DNA of 64,000 nt from Annulohypoxylon bovei var. microspora (Eukaryota; Ascomycota; Sordariomycetes; Xylariales; Hypoxylaceae), in NCBI GenBank assembly GCA_022836615.1, contig MU405254.1, forward strand, positions 207,595 through 271,594, in the 5' to 3' direction. A program made the translations under genes and the position numbers. Positions 11,273 through 20,960 of the stretch are shown in pieces. Within the stretch, counting starts at the first letter, position 1. The number at the start of each line of letters is the position of its first letter. Under the pieces are notes generated by a model. That model was not told the DNA's origin, did not search any database, and saw only the letters and a program-made list of their open reading frames with translations.

Positions 11273-12116
11273 ATGGCTGCTAAAATCAGCCTTCCCATCA
11301 CGGAAGAGAAAAGGCCGATGCAATGCCGTGCTCGACGTCGATGTCGACCACTCCTACTACTGTCTCTCATCGCGATAGTCTTTTATGCAGTTTACAACCT
11401 TCAGGTTGTAACTTCGTATGCCGTTCTTTTCGTCCCAGAGCCAGCCCAGTCGCGTCTATCTTCAACAACCGACGGACCTATATCGATAGACCGAGAGCCC
11501 GTTCCGCTCGAAGCCCATATCATGAGCAAATGTCCCGACGCTAAGGACTGTCTCAAGGACCTCGTACTTCCCGCTATGATGCGCGTGTACGACAAAGTCA
11601 ACTTCACGTTATCGTACATCGGAACACCGACGGAAAACGACGGTGTAGACTGTAAACACGGCCCTAGAGAGTGTATGGGAAATATCATCGAACTATGCGC
11701 GCACCATCTATATCCGGATCCCAAGATATATCTCGGCTTTACCATGTGCTTGACGAAAGACTATAAGATGATTCCGCAACGGGAGCTAGTCGAGGACTGC
11801 GCCCTGGAACATGCTATTGACTTCGAGAAATTGAACGAATGCGCCACTAAGGATAACGGAGCCTATGGTATAGAGCTGTTAAGGCAAAGCATAGCGAGGA
11901 CTTCTAGCGTACGTTCCACGAAGCTTTATGAAAAGTGAAACCCCAAAAGAAGCTTTCTAACTAATTATTTAGGCCGGCGTTACAAAGAGCTGCACGGTTC
12001 GACTGAACGAGGAAGTATATTGCATTAGAGACGGTGGGGAGTGGTCGGACTGCGACCACGGGCCGGGCGTCAATGATCTAGTTATTGCGGTTGAGAAGCT
12101 CTACCTGAGCTCTTAA
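11273..12116 (+). CDS. GILT-family thiol reductase-like membrane protein
   Basis: Exons 11273-11908 and 11973-12116 encode 259 residues. The 64-nt phase-0 intron has a GTACGT donor and a CTAAC branch site. A basic N-terminus is followed by one hydrophobic segment (about 26-46), suggesting a type II anchor or uncleaved signal. The GILT signature C-x-H-G-x2-E-C-x2-N-x4-C is visible as CKHGPRECMGNIIELC (127-142), with Lys where the consensus has Gln. An upstream CPDAKDC (87-93) occupies the place of the CxxC active site but has five residues between the cysteines, so classical reductase activity is not assured. GILT enzymes reduce disulfides in acidic compartments; the fungal role is not established. 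The stop codon lies inside the coding region of the opposite-strand dcs1 gene (35-bp overlap). Confidence 0.88.
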
Positions 12117-13156
12117 GTGGCTCAAATATTTCCGTCCATAAATCCGATGCCTCACCCAGCGTGTAACCTAGCGAAACACTATCCATACCGGTCTCACCGT
12201 CCCCCGACATCGACTCAAGCTGTTCGATGATAGCGTCTAATCCAATCGCCTTCCCGACCGACTGAGTAGCAGTCGCTTCTAGCATGACGTGTACAACGTG
12301 GATATGAAAATGGTAGTACGTTGGATGGTAATGACAGAATAGCTTCAGATGATCTGTGTCGATCTGAGGATACGTCTTGACCGTGGCATCTATGAGCTTG
12401 GCCTTCATGTGCCTAAGCCACGGAATGTGTTTCTTTTTGAGGTCTCGCAGGCTCCAGATATCTCGTCTTTCAACTATACCCAGTAAATGCAACGTGTTAA
12501 TTGTTTTTCGGTCCCAATGCAGGTTTGGCAGCATCAGGAAACCCTCGTCGCCGTCTCTCCCCAAGGGTGTTCTATAAATAACATCCTCAACTTCTTTTCG
12601 CCCTTCAATAATATTGAAAACCCAATTCAAATGTCCTTTCTCTCGATTCGTTTGCATGAATGGCCGTACCATGTTGCGATAGATCTCTGGCGTCTCCGTC
12701 ACGAAGCGGAAGGCTTGTGTGCTGTGCTTCTTAATGTGCTTTTCTGTGCAAGGGCAGATCATGGACATCTTGAGATCAGCAAATTTGTCGCTTTCATTGT
12801 CCATGGGAATGGGCCCGCCCGAGGCAAGAAACCAAGAATATATGTCATTGTTACCCAAGTTCGTGATACTTCGTAGGTTAGCAGGCAAGACAGAGAGGTA
12901 TTCCTCTGCACTGGGGATAGGGGCACGCTCTAGTATTAGGAGGGCGGGTTGTAAATCAACATGTCCATACAGCGTGATCCGCCGTCCCGCGTCGTCTTTT
13001 TAATAAAATTGTTAGTTTATATATTCCATACCCAATCCGACAGCGCCAAAGGGTGACAAGTTCGTATGGTTATCTCATACCTTGATTCAACACACGCTCA
13101 AAAATGAATTTGGGAATCAGTGCTTCGGCATGACGTTTACTTTCTTCTGAAGCCAT
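12082..13156 (-). CDS. dcs1: Scavenger mRNA decapping enzyme DcpS/Dcs1 (m7GpppX diphosphatase)
   Basis: Exons 13156-13081 and 12995-12082 encode 329 residues. The intron is 85 nt with a GTATGA donor. The enzyme hydrolyses cap remnants left by 3'-5' mRNA decay. The N-terminal LIPKFIFERVL and GRRITLYGH segments belong to the domain-swapped N-lobe. The C-terminal HIT domain has HYHPTYYHFHIHVVHV, with the histidine triad at residues 254, 256 and 258; His256 is the expected nucleophile. The length is close to yeast Dcs1 (about 350). The first ATG opens the conserved region directly. Its 3' coding end overlaps the GILT-like gene by 35 bp on the opposite strand, so the two transcripts must overlap. 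Confidence 0.95.
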
Positions 13157-13742
13157 GCTCGAATATAATTGCAGGTTTCCAGTTGATAAACTAGAAGTTG
13201 GAAAGATACTAAAATAGAACGGCCCCTGGAACCGTCCCTGCTGTGTGTATCAACAACTTCTTATCGGAGCTATTACCCCTCAGTCGATATGAACGGGTAG
13301 CTGCAGAAAGAAAATGGGTCAGGTCCAGCCACGCGGGCCGTGCCTCCCTAGAGCGGACGATCCTTCGGATCCGAAAGGTACGTATTTCTAACTTATTCCT
13401 TCCATCCAACTCCATCTACACATCTACATAAATAAACAGGCACAGAATAAGACTTATGTTATTGACTTTTGTACGAATACGTAAGTCGAAGTGAGAATAA
13501 CGCTAGAAGATTGGAGGCTCACGGAATCAAAAACCTCCATTGATTAAACAAGAGCTATTGTGACCCATCGATCACCTCACAACCCCTTATTGCACGTGTA
13601 CTTAGTATTAGGTAAGCAGAGTCTTCAAATATGGTGAATTCGATGTTTAAATACGATTAAAACCCCATTAATGAGATTATAGTACTGTACCTCTAAATGA
13701 ATATCAGAACACCAGTTACACATCCCGATTCGCTTTCACACT
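13157..13742. other. dcs1 upstream region
   Basis: This runs between the dcs1 start codon (transcribed leftwards) and the target duplication of the LTR element. It contains the dcs1 promoter and a short frame at 13243-13431 that resembles no known protein. No other feature was recognised. Confidence 0.5.
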
Positions 13743-13747
13743 TACCT

Positions 13748-13918
13748 TGTCACGGCAAACAGCTCCACTTTTGAGGCAGCCCAAACCCACTAGGGCTCAA
13801 ACGTACAAAAACCTGTTTCTCACGATCGTGAGAAACAGCGGTCTCTTAGATGCAATTAACATAGTTAATCCACGATTCGCCTTTTGAGCTGCGATATCCC
13901 TGATCAGTAAGCGTGATA
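13748..13918 (+). repeat. 5' LTR of the Copia-type element
   Basis: 171 bp. It matches the 3' LTR along its length except for three clustered C-to-T differences near 13850-13870, all at CpA positions. It contains a perfect 26-bp palindrome at 13813-13838 with half-site CTGTTTCTCACGA. Confidence 0.93.
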
Positions 13919-13937
13919 GTTATGAGCCCGGTAGCAC
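13919..13937 (+). other. Primer-binding site, half-tRNA initiator-Met type
   Basis: GTTATGAGCCCGGTAGCAC immediately follows the 5' LTR. Its complement, GTGCTACCGGGCTCATAAC, reads like the anticodon-stem region of an initiator methionine tRNA, including the CAT anticodon. Drosophila copia and some fungal Copia elements prime from such an internally cut tRNA half rather than from a tRNA 3' end. The identification comes from recalled tRNA structure, not from a tRNA gene in this window. Confidence 0.75.
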
Positions 13938-14015
13938 AAGGCTTCCGACGACTTGATCACTTAGCTGATTAATATCCCAGCTCGTACGTTCTTTACAAGT
14001 TTAATAAAATACACG

Positions 14016-15107
14016 ATGTCGTATACGAGCAGCAAGATCATTGCTCCTATGATCAACGATATATCATCTAACATTCCTGTAGCCCTGAAATTTGATGGAT
14101 TAGATACCTGGTAAGAATGGTATATCCTTTTGCGATCATACGTACGATTTTAGGATGTATGGGATCGAGTAAATCCCAGCCTCTCAGATTTACCGCTAAA
14201 TACGAAACCACTTCAACCATCTATGTTCGAATAACTGGTGGAACAGGAATTACGAAAAACGCCGGCCCTATTGCAAAAACAAATCGAAGAAACGTACGAT
14301 CGTAAGCGTAAAGATTACCTAATGCTTTTTACCGAATATACGAGCAAATCGAGCCGGGTTTTGTCGATATGGAATTGGATAGCGGCCACAGTTGCCCCGG
14401 TGCTTTTTTTTTCAGCTTTGTCCGAGCTAGAACTGGCTAATCAAGAGCCAATAGTTCAAAGGGTGGTTAGGAAACTGGAAGAAAGAAATGCCCCTACAAA
14501 AGAGAGTATCGTGGATAATACACGAACCCAGTATATCCAGGCTCTCGAGAAGGCTCGTGTAAAGGGCGTATCGTTTACGGTGTGGTATATATAGTGGCGA
14601 GATGCTTATATACGTGTCGAAGTAGCGAAGATCTTTGAGATTTAGGGATCGCTGGCGATTAGGGCGTTTTTATATGTTGTGGGGGCTAGGATGTCGATAG
14701 GGTGGGCTTAGCAACAGCTCAGCGAGATAGCTCGAGCTGAGGCCCTCGGTTTGCCTAAGCTCACCTTGGAGCAGTACGGCAAGTGGTTTGATACGATGAA
14801 TAGGACGTCTAATGAGGCTGCTGTGGGCGACGGGGTGGAATGGAGCTACGCTGCTGTTGAGCGAAAGCATACTGGCCACAGCTGCCCTTGCCTGAATAAC
14901 CCCGAAGAAACACATCCCTGGCCACCTCACGATTGCCGTAAGTTGGATTACGTGATCACGGGAAAGAAGCACGAACAGCTTCTATACCCACCGAGTGAGG
15001 GGGTGGCCAAGGAGATCAGGGCTCGATACGAATCGCCGCATTGGAAACACCTGAAGGCTAAGATCGAGAAGAAACAGGGGTCGTGGTCAGGAGCCGTTTC
15101 GGCTTAA
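14016..15107 (+). pseudogene. gag-like relic of the Copia-type element
   Basis: From the ATG at 14016 one reading frame of 364 codons runs to the TAA at 15105-15107. It is broken by six internal stops (14112, 14151, 14232, 14592, 14643, 14709) and no frameshift. All six are TAA or TAG, as expected from CpA-to-TpA (or TpG-to-TpA) change, and none is TGA. The part before the fourth stop is predicted helical and charged. The last third has a cysteine/histidine cluster (CPC, then HPW, then HDC, about 14880-14940) resembling a gag zinc-binding region. No enzymatic domain is present. Confidence 0.75.
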
Positions 15108-15509
15108 ACGAGTGGGTGGGAGCTCCAGGAAGCCAGTTTTCGGACCAGGAATATCCTGCGGGGTGCTTTCCTGAGTCTCAACCCTATGGGCTTTACATGG
15201 TGACGATCAGGGTATTCGCTTACGGGTGGTCCGCCACGGGACTTACAAGCTGCTTGATGCACTTGGTAAGGGCTCACGAGCGGGGCCGTTATCTTCAACG
15301 TTTCTTTTATAATTATTCGATATAATCGAGTCTTCTCAGGGTATATACAGCCCTAGGGGATCGATTATTTAATCAAGGCAGGCCCCTTTGTGGGGGGTGC
15401 CTTCGAAACAAGGAAAAACGTGTACAATAGATCGAGAAATCGGGGAGTGGGAGCTGCCTTTCGCTCTTTTATAGATCTCTGAATAGCTTCATGAACTGCT
15501 CAGAGATCT

Positions 15510-15517
15510 AGGGGGTG
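15510..15517 (+). other. polypurine tract before 3' LTR
   Basis: AGGGGGTG directly precedes the 3' LTR, the position used for plus-strand priming in LTR retrotransposons. Confidence 0.6.
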
Positions 15518-15688
15518 TGTCACGGCAAACAGCTCCACTTTTGAGGCAGCCCAAACCCACTAGGGCTCAAACGTACAAAAACCTGTTTCTCACGATCGTG
15601 AGAAACAGCGGTCTCTTAGATGCAATCAACACAGTCAATCCACGATTCGCCTTTTGAGCTGCGATATCCCTGATCAGTAAGCGTGATA
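15518..15688 (+). repeat. 3' LTR of the Copia-type element
   Basis: 171 bp, starting TGTCAC and ending GTGATA, followed by the TACCT target duplication at 15689-15693. It retains C at the three positions where the 5' LTR has T, and has the same palindrome at 15583-15608. Confidence 0.93.
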
Positions 15689-15693
15689 TACCT

Positions 15694-18011
15694 ATTATCA
15701 CATAAGCCTTAGGTTGTACCGGACACAACTAAAGTGGTAAGCAGTGCTATAGTAACATCAGTATAAAGGATACAAGCTACGTAGCCATCTGCTTACTTTT
15801 CGATCTTCGGAACTTGCCTTGAATCAAGAACAGGCTTAAGGTCACGGTGAAGGAACGGAAGACCAATCAATAAGTAAGCATTATGAGATGTAACGCTATT
15901 CTACTTCACGGCACACGACTAACCTTACGTTACATGAGGCTGGGAAACTATGCCTTAAACACCTTTAATATCCGGACTACGGTCTCAGCGACTTCGGACA
16001 TATGAGACATGGCTGTGCGCCCTTCGCTGTTCTTCGACTGTTTCGTACAAGAAGAGTAGAACTGAAACATAAAGTGGCTGTCGTGAACTACCGAATAAGA
16101 TAGGTATTTGTGGGTACCTACCTTATGGAGGGCGTTAGAGATCTACATCATTCGGAGTTGAACAGAAATTCAGGTACAACCTTCGAATATCTACCTAGGC
16201 AGGTATAGCCAAAAGGTTGACGCGCATACATACCTAGGTACTAGTGACGAGGCACAATCCGCCACGATGAAACAGCTCAGCGGCATGTCGCTTGGTTGTC
16301 GGGTCATGTTGAGATATTTTCGGGCCGGACACATGCTTAGCTCCTTATTTTGTGAATATCAGCAAGTGCCTTTCTGTAAAAGATCGGACGCCTATAGCAC
16401 TCCAAAGATATGATGTGTTCTAAGTTCCAGCCAATTATTCTACATTTCCCGTCGTCGACAGTTAGATATCTAAGTTCTTATGCGTTTACTTTTTACAACG
16501 GCTTCGAATGTGCTCCATCATACTAGTCGGCCCGTTCTCGGTTCATCGGAAGACCTCCTAGCAGAATGATACTTCTTGCCTAGGGAAGAGATACATTATA
16601 TTAGTCATTAGGTAGTTAATAGCGAAGTCTTCAATTAACCTGTAACTCGATTTCATTTTCAATGAAACCTTGGTAGACTCAAGTGTCGATGGAAATCATG
16701 TACGACAGCGTTCGGTTTTCATGAAATTGCTATTATTTCCAAACACAGCGATGACGGAATTTAATATACACTGCATACCATTTAATATATTCTCGCTGTA
16801 AGGTTCTGTTAAACTATAGCAAATTTATATCTAAAACATAACATTAATAGTTATATGGTGGAAGTTAAAGCGAACTAACCCAAATACCTTAGCCACGTAT
16901 GAAACTAGGAAAGACATCTGGAAAGGCTGTTATATTTCGAGTTAAATAAGTAATCATTAACATTCATGTCTGTCATTCTATAGATTACAAAGCCATAACC
17001 CTTTAACTTACCATGAGAAAATGGTGATCAGGTATCAGTTATTGGCGGCTTTATGCGGTACGCCTACCTACCTACCATTATGTACCTACGTAGTTACCTA
17101 GGTTCGTATAATTATTGAAATATCATTTCATACCATATAAGTACATCTTAAATTGACATTAAACCTTTGATCACATTGGTACTTACATACTTACTATCGT
17201 AACTTCTTCTAAAATGAAAAGGGGTAGTTACACATGTATGACAATAGGGGGCTTAGTCCTGATGTTCATACTCGCTTGGTAGATAACTAACCCGACGATT
17301 CCCGAGCCCCCTGAATGCTACAGAACATTTCCTCAATGGCCAGACTTAGAGGAAACAGGAACACGTGTGTCTGATTGCTGGGTTCTAGTACAGTAAGTAG
17401 GGATGGCTCTTAATGCTGTGGCACGTAGCACCGCATACCCGTTGCCCATGCGGCAGGCATGTCAGAACCATAACATCTATCTCGTGTACATATTTAATAA
17501 CCTTGGAAGCACTCCTCCTTAATTTTTATGCAGGCATGGGCTAATGAGGATAACGTGTGGAATCGAATCAAATCTCTTTCTAACTAGTCCTGTACGTATA
17601 CGCGGAGTCCAACCACCTCCCTTGAACTCCATCTTTCTAAATATCCACACATATGTAAAACAGCGCCTGGCGCTCCGTAGATCGAGTTGACAAAAAGCCT
17701 AGATCAAAAGACAAAACAGCGTAATACCACCCGTGTCTTACTCATAACCGTACCAGCACCTCTTAACACAACGCCTCGCTCGCCTCCGGGCATTCTCAGC
17801 TATTCAAACAAGTAACCATTTGCACACTGACCTTTTTCCAAACCTGATTCATTCATTGCCGTCCGGGGAATCATTTTGGTCAACCGATAATTGAAAACAA
17901 ACCGCTCAGCCTAATCCGTTTTGTAACACCCCTGAAACAAGGAAGTAAACGCCTGTCACCAGCCCAGTATTTACACTAGAACGAAGAAAAAACACGCCGT
18001 GATGATTTAAT
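15694..18011. other. 2.3-kb gene-free region downstream of xlnR
   Basis: No credible coding frame was seen on either strand. Recurrent ACCTAGGT-type palindromes occur at 16192-16205, 16231-16240 and around 17064-17104. The last few hundred bases before 18012 should include the xlnR 3' UTR. Confidence 0.5.
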
Positions 18012-20960
18012 TCACAAGGCCAAACCTGTGCCATCTCCGGTCCATCGGTATAATGCAAGAAGCTCCCGGCGGCGTTGGTGCTGCTCACCGAGGTCTTCGG
18101 GCACGCGACCGCGAACTTGAGCTAGAGCACTACGCATTACCTTGCTAAAATTCCGCTAACGAGGACGTTAGCTAGATTCAATTGAATTAATATGAAGCAT
18201 ATGTATAACTTACTTGATACTCAGTGTTGAGCGTAACGACACATGCTTCATGCGCGCGGATGATAGTTTCGCAGGCGCGGACGACGCTGGCCGAAGCTTC
18301 AAGCTGCAACTTATCGGCGATAAGTAGCAATAGGAATGAACCCTGCAAGAGATATATCCCGAAGAAGAAGGGCATGAACTCAAGGCCAGGGTCGTATTCA
18401 AGAATATTGCTGATAGCCTCTGCGGCAGACACAGCGTGTCCTGTAGCTGTGATGAAGCCCTGTGATGAGATCCACAAGTCGTTGTCGTCAAGGAGATTAA
18501 TGGGGTCCCATTTTCCGGTGAGTAGAATGTGTAGTACGTGCATAACGTGTGTGCCGTAAGACATGACAATGCGGGTTTGAATATCGGACTCAGTCATGCG
18601 CGAAGAGCTCGTATGTACAGATCTTCCTGATGGCGAGCCGATCTGATCTAGCTCCGAAGGCATCTCTAGAGTAGCAGACTGTTCATTTTTCTCCTCGGAA
18701 GAGTTGAAATGCCTTTGTTCAAACTTCTTTAAGCTCTGCTCATACGCTTCAAGATGACGCACAATCTCAGCCTGCTGGTCGTCCCATTCCCTAGCCGAGC
18801 GGAATCCGATACCGAATCGAGGGTGATTACGTGCGTGGTGAAGATCGACGATCTCGCCCAATATGGTCATCAGGGGTAAGAAGTAACCGAAGATGCTGTG
18901 ACCAGTGCACTCGAAGTGTGGTCCATGTACGCGGCTACCGTCAGTACCTGCTTGCTCTGATAAGGCCGGGTCTGTCGTGTGGGAATTGAAGTTTCCGTTT
19001 TGCCATTCGGTATCATCCATAGGTTGGAGAAGACCCTCACATTCAATATCCAGGAGGAACAGTGGTCGGTTGTAGCACAAGGCTAGATGGCGGTCCACGA
19101 TGTATGTGAGCCACCAAATTCGCCGTCGCTCTTCTCGTTCCTCCTCGGTAACAGTTCCAGGAACGACATTATTGCCTAGCCCATCCTCGGTTTCCCCATC
19201 AGCATCGACCTCGTTACTACTAGTACTTTGGGCCATCGAAGGTACGCTCGGTGGAAGCTCTCGGCCAAGTTTTAACTCTCTCGCAAGAGACCACGCAGCA
19301 TTCCACCATCGGAGACTAGCACCCTTGTATTCGCTCGCGGAAACTACTGTAGCTAGATGAATATAAGTGATGACATCGTCAAGCGTTCCCGCAGCACCAA
19401 AAGCTCCAGATTCTCCAGTCAGGTTTTCTATGCTCATAGAGCCTGGAAGGGCAACTCCTAACCCCCCCAGAGCCACGCCGTCTATAACTGGGCTAGAAAC
19501 TGGCGAAGCTTCCCCAGACGGTGTGTGAATTAATGGCTTTAGCAAGCTGACAGTGAGTTCAAGTAGCTTTTGACAGATCTTGCCCCTTGCGGATGGAACA
19601 CTAGTCAAGAACGGAGCATCACTCGTCTGTGCTGCCACCCAAAGCATGCTTGCTAATAATGCTGGCTGACATTGTCGAGGTTTGCTTGGATGTAGGAATG
19701 ATCGTTTCCGAAAGACGAAACCAAGAACGTAAGGTGACATTGGGTGTGCGTGAGCGGAAGACGAGCTCGCGAAGTATAAATCGATCAAATCGCAAGCGAG
19801 GGAAACGGGGATTATGTTCCCAAGATGGGGTATTAGCGGGTTGAGAACTGGATACCTTAACTGGTGGTGGTAGTTGTTTTGGGGAATGTGAGATTGAAAT
19901 TGTGGGGGAGGCGAGGACATTGACATCCATCCTCCCGGAGAGGTGGGCTCTCCACCTATTGGATATGCGCTGAGAGGACTGGTTCCTATTCGAAATGTCG
20001 GTTGAGCGTTCGTTGAGTAGTTGGTAGGACTCTGGGCCTGTAGTGCGTAGGGAATCTCAGGATAGTTTGAAGAGAGATTGCCCTGGTTAGTGCCATATGC
20101 GTTGTGCGTAGATCCACCCATTAAATGCCCCATTCCTTGCCTGTCATATGGGTTTTGCACATTCCCGTACCCGTTGAGGTCTAACGAGGTAGGGCTGTCG
20201 AGCTGATCTCTTTCCATAGCCCCTGGGTGACCTGTCAAATGCTGCTGGTGGGAACTTAATTCTGCTAAGCTGTCAAGGCTCCCTGTCCTCTGACTACGTT
20301 GTATGCCATCCTCGCTGATGTCATTAAGCGCCTTGTCACTGGAGTTTGACTGTTCCGGCTTCACAGACGATGTGCTGTCCATTTGTTGCTCTGTAGAGGG
20401 CTCGCTATCGTCATTCTGGTTGGGAGATTTCTGTCCGTTCTGAGAGGTAGCGGCGGCGGCGGCCTGAGCAGCAGCTTGCTGGGCAAGATCCTTGCGGGAA
20501 GCTTTGCCTCGCTTCTTACGTTCTCGGATATACTCACAGCCAAGCCCAAATTCTGACTCTATTAGTGCCTTGATTCAGTCCTAAGATCTCTCCATACAGG
20601 TAATCACCAACCTATGCAATGAGCGCAAGGGTGCTGTCCATCACACTTGGTCCTGAGCTGGTTGCACTGGTCGCAAGCCCTGCTTATTCTTCTTCTAATA
20701 GGACCGGCTGCTCCTGTGGCTCTTGTGCTCGGGCCCCCGTAGGGATGCTGCCTATGCTTTGGCTGTGGTGCTCGGGCTAAATGTGGCGCGTGTACTCCTA
20801 CGTGCTGTTGAAGATGCTGGAGAGTGTATTGCGATCCATGACCGAAAGTATCTAAGCTAGCTGCGTGGAGGTGGCCTCCAGGTACATGAGCATTGGAGAG
20901 CAGTGTGTTAGAAGGCAGCGCGTGGTACGGTGAAAACCGTTGAAGTGGATTAGACAACAT
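18012..20960 (-). CDS. xlnR: Xylanolytic transcriptional activator XlnR/Xyr1
   Basis: Exons 20960-20612, 20552-18214 and 18155-18012 encode 943 residues, close to the 940 of Trichoderma Xyr1. The start [16 protein letters not shown] matches the family start; an in-frame ATG 54 bp upstream (21014) is less likely. The Zn2Cys6 cluster [18 protein letters not shown] continues to [10 protein letters not shown], with the first intron inside its last loop. A Gln/Ala/Ser-rich linker follows, then the fungal transcription-factor homology region ([50 protein letters not shown]). The short last exon ends [11 protein letters not shown], the conserved family C-terminus. The protein is nuclear and activates xylanase, cellulase and D-xylose catabolic genes on xylose or xylan signals. 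The gene stands alone, with long intergenic DNA on both sides, as expected for a heavily regulated gene. Confidence 0.97.

Larger units (their letters stand above)
13748..15688 (+). mobile_element. Complete small Copia-type LTR retrotransposon, gag relic only
   Basis: The 1,941-bp element has two 171-bp LTRs (13748-13918 and 15518-15688) starting TGTCAC and ending GTGATA. It is flanked by the 5-bp duplication TACCT (13743-13747 and 15689-15693). A primer site directly abuts the 5' LTR and a purine tract precedes the 3' LTR. Between them lies one broken gag-like frame; there is no protease, integrase or reverse transcriptase, and no room for them. It is therefore non-autonomous, comparable to the described TR-GAG type (terminal repeats plus gag). 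The half-tRNA primer site points to the Copia lineage. Confidence 0.92.
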
